Positions 18,172-26,011 of a stretch of 64,000 bases of DNA are shown piece after piece (the stretch's first letter is position 1; the number at the start of each line of letters is the position of its first letter). A model generated the notes under the pieces. It was not told where the DNA came from, ran no database searches, and worked only from the letters and a program-made list of their open reading frames with translations. The stretch is from Catellatospora tritici (GTDB taxonomy: Bacteria; Actinomycetota; Actinomycetes; Mycobacteriales; Micromonosporaceae): positions 124,001 to 188,000 of the forward strand of contig NZ_JAHRCY010000010.1 of NCBI RefSeq assembly GCF_019083965.1, read 5' to 3'. The position numbers and the translations under genes are program-made.

Positions 18172-19365
18172 GTGTCAAGTGCGCTCTCCGAGCCATACGC
18201 CGAAGAGTGGATTTTCAACAACGCCTTCGCGACGCGGCGGATCGGCCGCCTGGGCGTCGAGCTGGAGTGGTTGGTCGTCGATCCGACCGCACCGGCGTCC
18301 CGCCCCGACCACGCACTGGTTCAGGAAGCGGTCTGCCCACCGGGCCGCCGCCTGCCGTACGGCAGCGTCATCAGCTTCGAACCCGGCGGCCAGGTCGAGC
18401 TGTCCACGCTGCCCGCCGCGAACCTGACCGACTGCCTCAACGCCGCCGCGGAGGACCTGTCGGTGATCCGCAACGAGGCCCGCGCCCGGGGCCTGCGGCT
18501 GGTCGGGGCCGGGCTGGACTCGCGCCCGGCCCGGCGGGTCGTCGACAATCCCCGCTACACCGCGCTCGAGGCCGCCTACGACCAGTACGGCCCGGTCGGT
18601 CGGCAGATGATGTGCAACGCCGCGTCGGTGCAGGTCAACGTCGACGCGGGCGACGACTCCGGCGGCTGGCGAGGCCGTCAGCGCCGGTGGTGGCTGCTCA
18701 ACACGCTCGGCCCGGCGCTGATGGCGATGTTCGCCAACTCCCTCGGCGAGGGCGGGCGCAGCACCCGCCAACTGCTGCGCTTCCGCACCGATCCGACGCG
18801 CACGGACCCGATCGGGGCCGGAGAGTGTCGGGCGACCTGGCTGGCGTACGCCCTCGACGCGCAGGTCGTCGGGGTCCGGATGCCGTCGGGGCGGCCCTGG
18901 CTGGTGCCACCGGTCGGGTTCACCATGCGCCACTGGCTGCGCGGGCAGGGTCCGCGCCCGGCGACGCTGGCCGATCTGCGCCGCCATCTCAAGAGCGTCA
19001 TTCCGCCGGTACGGGCCCACGGCCACCTCGAAATCCGCATGATCGACGCCCAGCGGGGCGACGACTGGGCGGTCCCCACCACGGTGGTGGCCGCGCTGCT
19101 CGACGATCCGACCGGCTCCGAGCGGGCCGCCGAGGTCGCCGAGCGGCTGCCCCAGGAGCCCGGACGGACGTACTGGACCGAGGCCGCCCGCGACGGCATG
19201 TCCCGGCCCGACCTGGCTTCGGCGGCGCGCTCGCTGATGGAGATCGCGCTGGACACGCTGCACCGCATCGGCGTGCCCGCCTGGGCCGCGGCCGCCACGG
19301 CCCGTTTCGCCGACCGCTACACCGACCGCGACCGCTGCCCCGCCGACGACGGCCGCTCCGCCTGA
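18172..19365 (+). CDS. egtA: Glutamate-cysteine ligase family protein (EgtA-like)
   Basis: A GCS2-type ATP-dependent carboxylate-amine ligase, 397 residues. Marks are GRLGVELEWLV near the N-terminus, GSVISFEPGGQVELST, and HGHLEIRMIDAQRGDDW. In actinobacteria this form (EgtA) makes gamma-glutamylcysteine for ergothioneine. GTG 18172 is chosen over GTG 18160 because TGGAGGTG lies just ahead of it. The usual partners egtB, egtC, egtD and egtE are absent from the window: the following genes face the other way. It may be the pathway enzyme at a separate locus or a paralogue with another amine partner, so the symbol is tentative. Confidence 0.8.
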   Translation: MSSALSEPYAEEWIFNNAFATRRIGRLGVELEWLVVDPTAPASRPDHALVQEAVCPPGRRLPYGSVISFEPGGQVELSTLPAANLTDCLNAAAEDLSVIRNEARARGLRLVGAGLDSRPARRVVDNPRYTALEAAYDQYGPVGRQMMCNAASVQVNVDAGDDSGGWRGRQRRWWLLNTLGPALMAMFANSLGEGGRSTRQLLRFRTDPTRTDPIGAGECRATWLAYALDAQVVGVRMPSGRPWLVPPVGFTMRHWLRGQGPRPATLADLRRHLKSVIPPVRAHGHLEIRMIDAQRGDDWAVPTTVVAALLDDPTGSERAAEVAERLPQEPGRTYWTEAARDGMSRPDLASAARSLMEIALDTLHRIGVPAWAAAATARFADRYTDRDRCPADDGRSA

Positions 19366-19378
19366 CCCGACCGCGAGG

Positions 19379-19810
19379 TCACGATGCCCGGTCGACGCTG
19401 ACCGTGCAGGACTTCGCGTCGGCGCGGTCGGGGAGGTGGACTGTCGTCGTCGCCGTGGTGGCCTGCCCGCCGCCCAGGTCGTCGACCCGCCAGGTCGCCT
19501 CGCCGACCTGCCTGCCTGCGCCGTCGAGGACGGCTGCCACGACCTCGAAGCTGTCCTCGATGGAGGTGACGTTGTGCACCGTGAATGTCACCGTCGCGTC
19601 GCCGGTGCCGACGTCGCACTTGACGACGTCCGCGGTCGCGCGGCCGGAGAGAACGTACGTCAGGCCGTTGCCTGCCGCGACGCAGCAGCCGCCGGCGACC
19701 GCGGCGCCGAGCAGGACCAGCACGACGCCGCGGGGTAGGCCGAGGATGCGCCGCGGCCTGCGGTAGGGATCCGTGCTCGGCGCATCCGGGTGGTCACTCG
19801 ATTTCGACAT
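19379..19810 (-). CDS. Small membrane-anchored protein, paralogue of upstream gene
   Basis: A 143-residue protein with a Pro/Arg-rich cytoplasmic start, one membrane segment (VVLVLLGAAVAGGCCVAAG) and an outside domain of about 85 residues. That domain starts ATADVVKCDVGTGDATVTFTV and ends with a second Cys (AKSCTV), likely an all-beta fold with a disulfide, similar to FxLYD-type domains. The neighbour upstream has the same layout and clear similarity, so this is a tandem duplicate. The two overlap by 17 bases and must be co-transcribed. Function unknown. Confidence 0.8.
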   Translation of the reverse strand: MSKSSDHPDAPSTDPYRRPRRILGLPRGVVLVLLGAAVAGGCCVAAGNGLTYVLSGRATADVVKCDVGTGDATVTFTVHNVTSIEDSFEVVAAVLDGAGRQVGEATWRVDDLGGGQATTATTTVHLPDRADAKSCTVSVDRAS

Positions 19811-20195
19811 CGCAGCCCTTCGCGTTGGCGCCCTGGCGGTAGCGGACGGCGGTGTCTCTGGTGTGGGTGGCGCCCGCGTGCAGGTTGGGCACGCGCTCGG
19901 TGGTCTCGCCGATCGAGGCCCCGTTGCCGTCGTGCACCCGGACCTTGACGTCGAAGGTGCCGCTGAGCAGGCCGCCGTTGGTGATGGTGAACGTCACCCG
20001 GGCGACCGGCCCGGCGACGTCGCACTTGACGATCTCAGCCGTCGCGCGGTTCGAGTCGAGGAATCCCTTCCCCGCGGCGATCGGGATCCCGCAACAGACG
20101 ACGACGGCGGCCAGGAGCGCCACGAGCCTGCCGCGCGTCAGGCCCCGGAGACGTTTGGGCGACGGGGTCTGCGGCGAGGGGGAGGGGCTGGTCAA
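19794..20195 (-). CDS. Small membrane-anchored protein, first of tandem pair
   Basis: A 133-residue protein with a Ser/Pro-rich start, membrane segment LVALLAAVVVCCGIPIAAG and an outside domain (ATAEIVKCDVAGPVARVTFT ... AKGCDVEIE). The shared words AxxVKCDV, VTFT and the late AKxC pair it with the following gene. The CC pair in the membrane segment is conserved between the two and might be a lipidation-like feature, but no lipobox is obvious. A good AGGAGCACCCC precedes ATG 20195 (reading the minus strand). No function can be assigned. Confidence 0.8.
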   Translation of the reverse strand: MTSPSPSPQTPSPKRLRGLTRGRLVALLAAVVVCCGIPIAAGKGFLDSNRATAEIVKCDVAGPVARVTFTITNGGLLSGTFDVKVRVHDGNGASIGETTERVPNLHAGATHTRDTAVRYRQGANAKGCDVEIE

Positions 20196-20233
20196 GGGGT
20201 GCTCCTCTCAGCGGTGGCGTGGTGGCCGGGTGG

Positions 20234-20707
20234 TCAGTCGGCGAGCTCGGCCAGCGCGTCGCCGCTGACCCGGAACACGGTCCAGGCGTCCATCGGCTTG
20301 GCGCCAAGGCTCCGGTAGAACGCGATCGCGGGTTCGTTGGCGTCCAGAACCCACCACTGCAGTCTGGTGTATCCACGCTCGACGCACAGCCCCGCGAGCG
20401 TGCGCAGCAGCGCCCGGCCGTGCCCGTGCCCGCGCGCCGCCGGTCGCACGTACAGGTCCTCCAGGTAGACGCCGTGCACACCGTCCCAGGTGGAGTAGTT
20501 CAGGAACCACAGGGCCATGCCGACCGTCTCGCCGGTCTGGTCGTCGACGGCGACGTGCGCGAAGGCGGCCGGGTACGGCCCGAACAGCGCCTCGTGCAGC
20601 TGGGCGGGGGTGGCCTTGGCCTCGTGCGGGGCGCCCTCGTAGTCGGCGAGCTCGGCGATGAGGTCGAGCAGCACGGGAACGTCGTCGGGCACGGCGGTAC
20701 GGATCAT
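20234..20707 (-). CDS. GNAT N-acetyltransferase, diamine/thialysine acetyltransferase-like
   Basis: A 157-residue GNAT enzyme. It contains YLEDLYVRPAARGHGHGRAL (acetyl-CoA loop), then WWVLDANEPAIAFYRSLGA. The YLEDL(Y/F)V phrase and NYSTWDG are typical of the spermidine/thialysine acetyltransferase (SAT1/SAT2) branch, so a small polyamine-like acceptor is plausible. ATG 20707 is preferred (GGTAGGGTG upstream). The small membrane-protein pair follows 38 bases later on the same strand, but a functional link is not evident. Confidence 0.88.
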   Translation of the reverse strand: MIRTAVPDDVPVLLDLIAELADYEGAPHEAKATPAQLHEALFGPYPAAFAHVAVDDQTGETVGMALWFLNYSTWDGVHGVYLEDLYVRPAARGHGHGRALLRTLAGLCVERGYTRLQWWVLDANEPAIAFYRSLGAKPMDAWTVFRVSGDALAELAD

Positions 20708-20763
20708 GAGCGGCACCCTACCGGCGCCTTCGACGCCGCCGGCGGCCCCGCTAGGCTGGTCCG

Positions 20764-21414
20764 ATGGGCAGGATCATCTCCGTCAACGCGGGTCGGGCCC
20801 GCTCCAGCGACGCGGCCGACCTGGGCGTCACCGGGATCGACAAGCGGTCCGTCGACGGTGTGGTCGCGCTGCGGGCACCCGGACCGCGCGACACGGGCCT
20901 GGGCAGCGGGGTCGAGGGGGACGAGATCTGCGACCGGCGTCACCACGGCGGCGACGACCAGGCCGTCTACGCGTACGCCCGCGAGGATCTCGACGGCTGG
21001 GCTGCCGCGCTCGGGCGTGACGTGCGTGCCGGTCAGTTCGGCGAGAACCTCACCACGACCGGCTTGGACGTCAACGGGGCCCTGATCGGTGAGCGGTGGC
21101 GGGTCGGCACCGCGCTGCTGGAGGTGTCGGCGCCGCGTATCCCGTGTCGCACCTTCGCCGCCGCGATGGAGGAGCAGGGCTGGATCAAGCGGTTCACCCA
21201 GGCGGCGCTGCCGGGGGCGTACCTGCGGGTGCTCGAGCCGGGCGAGGTCCGCGCCGGGGACGAGGTCACCGTGGTGCACCGCCCGGACCACGACGTGACC
21301 GTCGCGCTCGCCTTCCGGGCGATGACGCTGGAGTCGGAGCTGCTGCCCCGTCTGGTCGACATCGAGGCGCTGCCCGCGTCGGTGCGGGCCAAGGCCGCCG
21401 CGCGAGCCGGTTGA
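20764..21414 (+). CDS. MOSC domain protein
   Basis: A 216-residue protein of the YiiM-like MOSC family. The domain shows GVEGDEICDRRHHGGDDQAVYAY, GQFGENLTTTGLDV, and the conserved cysteine in APRIPCRTFA. MOSC proteins carry or transfer sulfur, or act with molybdenum cofactor to reduce N-hydroxylated compounds. No other Moco gene is close. It diverges from the GNAT gene with a 56-base gap. A C-terminal helical extension (AFRAMTLESELLPRLVD) is normal for the group. Confidence 0.9.
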   Translation: MGRIISVNAGRARSSDAADLGVTGIDKRSVDGVVALRAPGPRDTGLGSGVEGDEICDRRHHGGDDQAVYAYAREDLDGWAAALGRDVRAGQFGENLTTTGLDVNGALIGERWRVGTALLEVSAPRIPCRTFAAAMEEQGWIKRFTQAALPGAYLRVLEPGEVRAGDEVTVVHRPDHDVTVALAFRAMTLESELLPRLVDIEALPASVRAKAAARAG

Positions 21415-21429
21415 GTCACCGCGCTCGAC

Positions 21430-22233
21430 TCAGGCGTGCAGGGTGCCGTCCAGGACGGTGACGGCCCGGCCGGTCAGCTCGACCCGGTCACCGCGCCGTA
21501 CGGTGCGCACCAGCCCGGTGCGCGCCGAGGCCTGCAGGCCGACCAGGTCGTCGCGGCCGAACCGCGTACCCCAGAACGGGGCCAGCGCCGTGTGCGCGCT
21601 GCCGGTCACCGGGTCCTCCGGCACGCCGACGGCCGGGCCGAAGAAGCGGGACACGAAGTCGTAGCCCGCCGCCGGGTCGGCCGCCGCGGCGGTGACGATC
21701 ACGCCCCGGGTGGCCAGCGCGGCGACCTTGGCCAGGTCGGGCCGCAGGGCCCGTACGGTCTGCTCATCGGACAGTTCCACCAGCAGGTCGCCGAGCGCGC
21801 CGGTGTCGTGCGCGGAGAGCACGGGCACGCCCAGCGCCTCGACCAGGCCGGGCAGCGGCGCCACCGCGACCGGGAGGTTCACCGGGAAGTCCAGCGTGAT
21901 GGTGCCGTCGGCGTTGGCGGTGGCTGACAGCAGGCCGCTGCGGGTGTCGAACCCGATCGTGCCCGCGGCGAGGCCGTCGGCGGCCATGGCGTGCGCGGTG
22001 GCCAGGGTCGCGTGACCGCACAGGTTGACCTCGGTGGCCGGGGTGAACCAGCGCAGCGCCCAGCGCGAGCCGCCCAGCGGTCGCGCGAAGGCGGTCTCCG
22101 ACAGGTTCAGCTCCGCCGCGACGCCCTGCATCCAGTGCTCGTCCGGCCAGGTGTCGCCGTCGAGCAGGCACACTCCCGCCGGGTTGCCGCCCATCGGCCG
22201 GTCGGTGAACGCGTCCACGATCCTGATCCGCAT
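21430..22233 (-). CDS. PhzF family isomerase-like protein
   Basis: A 267-residue diaminopimelate-epimerase-fold protein. Signatures are VDAFTDRPMGGNPAGV, LNLSETAFA with the catalytic Glu, LRWFTPATEVNLCGHATLA and VPEDPVTGSAHTAL. The family includes PhzF of phenazine synthesis, but single copies without other phz genes, as here, are widespread and of unknown substrate. ATG 22233 is the standard start MRIRIVDAFTD. It converges with the MOSC gene. Confidence 0.92.
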   Translation of the reverse strand: MRIRIVDAFTDRPMGGNPAGVCLLDGDTWPDEHWMQGVAAELNLSETAFARPLGGSRWALRWFTPATEVNLCGHATLATAHAMAADGLAAGTIGFDTRSGLLSATANADGTITLDFPVNLPVAVAPLPGLVEALGVPVLSAHDTGALGDLLVELSDEQTVRALRPDLAKVAALATRGVIVTAAAADPAAGYDFVSRFFGPAVGVPEDPVTGSAHTALAPFWGTRFGRDDLVGLQASARTGLVRTVRRGDRVELTGRAVTVLDGTLHA

Positions 22234-22330
22234 ATCCGGACTCTATCGGCTGTTCCCGCGCCGCCCGACCGCCAATCGCCGGTTCGTGGCCCGGCCGGGA
22301 CGCGCGGCCACGCCCCGCCCAGGCAACGTC

Positions 22331-22377
22331 AAGAAGGGGCCCTTCCTCTACGCATAGCGATAAGAAGGGCCCCGTCC
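22331..22377. terminator. Conserved GGGCCC intergenic hairpin (copy 2)
   Basis: Arms GGGGCCCTTC and GAAGGGCCCC pair around a loop containing a small CGC-ATA-GCG stem, followed by TCCTTA. The sequence clearly belongs to the same family as the hairpin at 5964-6009. It lies just past the stop of the large secreted protein gene on the minus strand and likely terminates it. Confidence 0.8.
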
Positions 22378-22385
22378 TTACCTCG

Positions 22386-25300
22386 TTACACGAGCGGCTC
22401 CAGCCACATGTTGCGGAAGCGGGGGTTCTCGCCCGCGTCGCCGTGGTCCTGCAGCCGGATGCCGCCGACGGCGGCGCTCTCGGCCGCGCCCGCGCCGGTC
22501 GGGCCGTCGATCGCCACGTCGTTGTGGACCACGAAGCCGTTCCAGACGATGGTCACGCGGGCGTTGGCGGTCTTGGTGGCGCCGCTGTAGCGGGCGGCCC
22601 GGAACGTGATGTCGTAGCTCTGCCACGTCTGTGGGGCCCCGGCCGCGTTGCGGTCGGCCGCCTTCTTCTGGTAGATCGAGGCGGCCTCGGTGTTGTCCAG
22701 CGCGGTGTCGCCGTACGAGTCGAGCACCTGCAGTTCATAGCGGTCCTGCAGGTAGATGCCGCTGTTGCCGCGCTGCTGGCCGGTGACCGACCCGGGGTAG
22801 AGCGGCTCGTACCACTCGACGTGCAGCTTGAAGTCGCCGAAGCCGAACTTGGTGCGGATGTCGCCGCCCAGGGACTCCATCGACCCGCCCGACAGCGGCC
22901 AGGTCGCGGCGCCGCCGGAGCCGTTCTGCCACAGGGTCAGGTCGTCGCCGTCGAACAGCTGGATGCGCTGCCCGCCCGCGGTGACCGTCCAGTGCTGGCT
23001 GGTGGCGCCGACGTAGTCCCAGATGTGGATCTGGGTGCCGTCGGCCGAACTGCCGCCCAGGGCGTCGAGCACCTTGCCCGACTGCGGGTTGAGCAGCGAC
23101 CCGTTGGCCTGCGGCTGCCAGATCTGCGAGCCGGTGCCGTTGCAGGTCCACAGCTGCACCTTGGTGCCGTTGGCGGTCCCGGCGTTGTCGACGTCCAGGC
23201 ACTTGCCCAGGGCCCGGAAGCTGGTGCCGACCCGGCTCCAGCGCTGGGCGGTGGTGCCGTTGCAGGTCCACAGCTGAACCTTCGTGCCGTCGGCGGAGCC
23301 CGCGTTGTCGAGGTCGAGGCACTTGCCGCCGTTGCCGATGATCGGCCCGGCGCCGCCGGACAGGGTCATCGAGTCCAGGTTGACGTTGCCGGAGTCGCCG
23401 GTGTCGTAGCGGTAGGCGATGGTGTTGCTGCCGCCGTTCAACGCGACTGTCTCGACCTGGGTCGACCACGCGTCCCAGGTGCCGGTGCTGCCCAGGGTGA
23501 TCTGGCGCAGCTTGGTGCCGTTGACGTACAGGCTGACGGTCTTGGCGCCGCTGAACGGGTTCGGGCCGTTGGAGAAGCGCAGGGCCGCCTGGTAGACGCC
23601 GGTGGTGGGGGCGTCCACGGTGAACGTGGTGGTCGCGCCGGCCGTACCGTATCCGGCGACGAAGCCGGTGCCGGTGTATCCGGTGTGGTCGGTCGCGACG
23701 GTCGCGCCGCCGGTGCGCGCCGCGTTCTCGGCCTGGTAGACGCCGTCGGCCGGGGGCGGGGTCTGCCCGGGGATGGCGTTGAGGGTGTACCACGCCTCGG
23801 TGCTCCACAGCGACTGTCCCGAGGTGGAGCTGAACGGACGCGGCGAGCGCACGTACACGACCCGGCCCGCCTTGCGGCCGCTGACGGTCAGGTTGACCTT
23901 CTTGCCGTCGGTCGACACGGTCGCGGCGGTGACGGCGAGCGTCTCCTCGTCGATCTTCGGCCCGCCGTACGCGGCGGTCGGCTCGTAGCGCCACTGCTTG
24001 AACGCGTACTTGGAGGCGATGCTCGCGATGGTGTCGGCCGACAGCGGCTGGGTGTACTCCAGCTCGAAGCCGGTGGTGGTGGCGCGCATCGCGAGGATGT
24101 CGAAGACACTGGTGCCGTTGGGGGTCAGCTTCTGCAGGCCGTAGGTGAGCTTGCCCTCCTGGCCCCAGTTGCCGCCCGCGCCCAGGCCGCCGACGTAGAC
24201 CGCGCCGTCGGGGCCGAGGTGCACCTCGGCGATGCCCGACTCCAGGCCCTGGGTGAGCCGGAACAGCGCGCCCTGGTATTCGCCGTTGACCTTCTCCAGG
24301 AACGCCCGCTGCAGGCCGCCGTAGGTGACGTCACCGATGAGGAGCTGCCCGGCGTACGGCCCGGACGGCAGCAGCAGCGGCGCGCTGGGCGAGTTGGCGA
24401 TCTCGTTCTGCGGCATGTACAGCACCGGCGGGGTGACCGGGTTGCTGTCGAACTGGCCCGCCGGGGTCGTGTAGTGGTTGAAGAACCGGCCGGGCTTGAT
24501 CTCGACCAGCTTGGACGCGGGCAGCCAGCCGCCCTGGTTGTCGGTGACGAACAGGCCGCCCTCGGGGCCCCAGCCGATGCCGTGCGGGGTGCGCAGGCCG
24601 CCCGCGACGTAGGTGATCGCGCCGGTCGCCTTGTCGATCTTGATGCTGGTGCCGCGGTTGGGGTCGGGCTGCGGCACGGTGGTGGCGCCGCCGTAGTCGA
24701 TGCTGACGGACAGGTTCGCGTAGAAGTAACCGTCCTTGTAGAGCAGGCCGAACGCGAATTCGTGGAACGCGCCGGTGAAGGGGAAGGTGGCGATCGTGTT
24801 GTACTGGTCGGCCACCTCGTCGCCGTTGGTGTCGACCAGCGCGGTCAGGCGCGTCTTCTCGGTCACGTACACGATGCCGTCGACGACCTTGAGGCCCATC
24901 GGCTCCTTGAGGTTGCCCGCGATCTTCTTCACGGTCACCCCGCTCGGCCCGCCGGTCCCGGCGGTGCCGGTCAGGATGTAGACCTCACCGGCCTGCGAGG
25001 TGCCGGACTGGTCGCTGCCGCCCCAGGTGCACAGGACCAGGCGGCCGTCAGGCAGCCAGTCCATGCCGGTGACCTTCGGCTGGAAGGTGGACGGGCGCAG
25101 GTTGGTCAGGGTGAAGCCGGGGTGCACGCTGGTCAGCGGCAGGCCGTCGCCGGGGGAGTCGCCGCTGGCCTCGCACTCCTTGCGACCGGGCGCGGTCACC
25201 CGGACCACGCCCGCGTCGGTGCTCAGCGCCGAGTTCGGCACGAGTACGAACGCCGAGGCGCCCGGCGTCTTCCAGTCGAGGGTCAGCTGCTGGCCGCCGC

Positions 25301-25763
25301 CGGCCTCGAAGTAGTCGATGCGCAGCGAGTGGTAGCCGGTGGCCAGCGTGACGGCACCCTCCTTGGCGGTGGCGCCGTGCAGGCCGTCGTGGTCGATCAC
25401 GGTCGCGCCGTCGATGACCAGCCGGGAGCCGTCGTCGCTGGTGAGCCGGAACGTGTACGCCCCGGCCGTGGTGATGTTGACGTTGCCCAGCACCTGGGCG
25501 ACGAAGTTGTCCTCGAAGCCGAAGTCGGCCGCCGTCGTCCAGTTGACGGTGGTCATCTTCTTGTCGACGTTGGGGGTCTGCCCGGACTTGAGCGTGCAGA
25601 GTTTGCTCAGCGCCACCTGCACGTCGAAGACGCGCAGCGTGACGCCGGGTTCCTGGGCGGGCAGCGCCGCGGCGGCGGGTACGGCCGGAAGTCCGGTCGC
25701 GAGCAGGAGCACGGCTGACGCCAGCGCGGTCGCGCGCAGTCGGCGTAGCAGTCGGGTGCCCAT
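22386..25763 (-). CDS. Secreted PA14 / sugar-dehydrogenase-like propeller / CBM / ricin-B / DUF1080 fusion
   Basis: A 1125-residue secreted enzyme. Order: signal peptide (1 to about 35, ending PAAAA); PA14 domain (about 40-175, TTAGAYTFRLTSDDGSRLVI); a glucose/sorbosone-dehydrogenase-like propeller (about 208-555, GMDWLPDGRLVLCTWGG, LRTPHGIGWGPEGGLFVTDN, HLGPDGAVYVGGLGAGGNWG); a linker; CBM6/35-like domain (about 673-800, GVYQAENAARTGG); ricin-B trefoil with three QxW-like repeats (about 808-930, KCLDLDNAGSADGTKVQLW twice); and a C-terminal DUF1080 domain (about 933-1125, RGNSGIYLQDRYELQVLDSYG). DUF1080 proteins are now known as 3-keto-glycoside hydrolases/lyases, so oxidation and cleavage might be joined in one chain (inference). 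The CBM and lectin modules imply a polysaccharide target. Single gene with a terminator hairpin after it. Confidence 0.88.
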   Translation of the reverse strand: MGTRLLRRLRATALASAVLLLATGLPAVPAAAALPAQEPGVTLRVFDVQVALSKLCTLKSGQTPNVDKKMTTVNWTTAADFGFEDNFVAQVLGNVNITTAGAYTFRLTSDDGSRLVIDGATVIDHDGLHGATAKEGAVTLATGYHSLRIDYFEAGGGQQLTLDWKTPGASAFVLVPNSALSTDAGVVRVTAPGRKECEASGDSPGDGLPLTSVHPGFTLTNLRPSTFQPKVTGMDWLPDGRLVLCTWGGSDQSGTSQAGEVYILTGTAGTGGPSGVTVKKIAGNLKEPMGLKVVDGIVYVTEKTRLTALVDTNGDEVADQYNTIATFPFTGAFHEFAFGLLYKDGYFYANLSVSIDYGGATTVPQPDPNRGTSIKIDKATGAITYVAGGLRTPHGIGWGPEGGLFVTDNQGGWLPASKLVEIKPGRFFNHYTTPAGQFDSNPVTPPVLYMPQNEIANSPSAPLLLPSGPYAGQLLIGDVTYGGLQRAFLEKVNGEYQGALFRLTQGLESGIAEVHLGPDGAVYVGGLGAGGNWGQEGKLTYGLQKLTPNGTSVFDILAMRATTTGFELEYTQPLSADTIASIASKYAFKQWRYEPTAAYGGPKIDEETLAVTAATVSTDGKKVNLTVSGRKAGRVVYVRSPRPFSSTSGQSLWSTEAWYTLNAIPGQTPPPADGVYQAENAARTGGATVATDHTGYTGTGFVAGYGTAGATTTFTVDAPTTGVYQAALRFSNGPNPFSGAKTVSLYVNGTKLRQITLGSTGTWDAWSTQVETVALNGGSNTIAYRYDTGDSGNVNLDSMTLSGGAGPIIGNGGKCLDLDNAGSADGTKVQLWTCNGTTAQRWSRVGTSFRALGKCLDVDNAGTANGTKVQLWTCNGTGSQIWQPQANGSLLNPQSGKVLDALGGSSADGTQIHIWDYVGATSQHWTVTAGGQRIQLFDGDDLTLWQNGSGGAATWPLSGGSMESLGGDIRTKFGFGDFKLHVEWYEPLYPGSVTGQQRGNSGIYLQDRYELQVLDSYGDTALDNTEAASIYQKKAADRNAAGAPQTWQSYDITFRAARYSGATKTANARVTIVWNGFVVHNDVAIDGPTGAGAAESAAVGGIRLQDHGDAGENPRFRNMWLEPLV

Positions 25764-25900
25764 CGTTCCTCCTGGAGGTAGAGGTTTCCGACGGCTGCCG
25801 CGTACGGCGTAGCCCGCGCGATGACCGTCGGGTCCGTGCGCAGGTGGTCATCGACGCCGACGATTAACACACCCGAAACATCGGTGGGATGGGACACAAC

Positions 25901-25927
25901 GTAGACGACTTTAATTGCGATGTCTAC
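25901..25927. promoter_or_regulatory. Possible operator, inverted repeat GTAGAC...GTCTAC
   Basis: In the 248-base gap between the large secreted enzyme gene and the next gene, GTAGAC (25901-25906) and GTCTAC (25922-25927) form a perfect inverted repeat with an AT-richer 15-base centre. It lies about 140 bases upstream of the secreted enzyme start. Regulator unknown. No other feature is seen in this gap. Confidence 0.35.
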
Positions 25928-26011
25928 ATCTTTCGATCAATCTGGCAAAAGTCCGCCGCGCCTTCCGCGAAAGTGTTCCGCGTATCGGCGTGTCGCAGAC
26001 GTCCGCACTGC

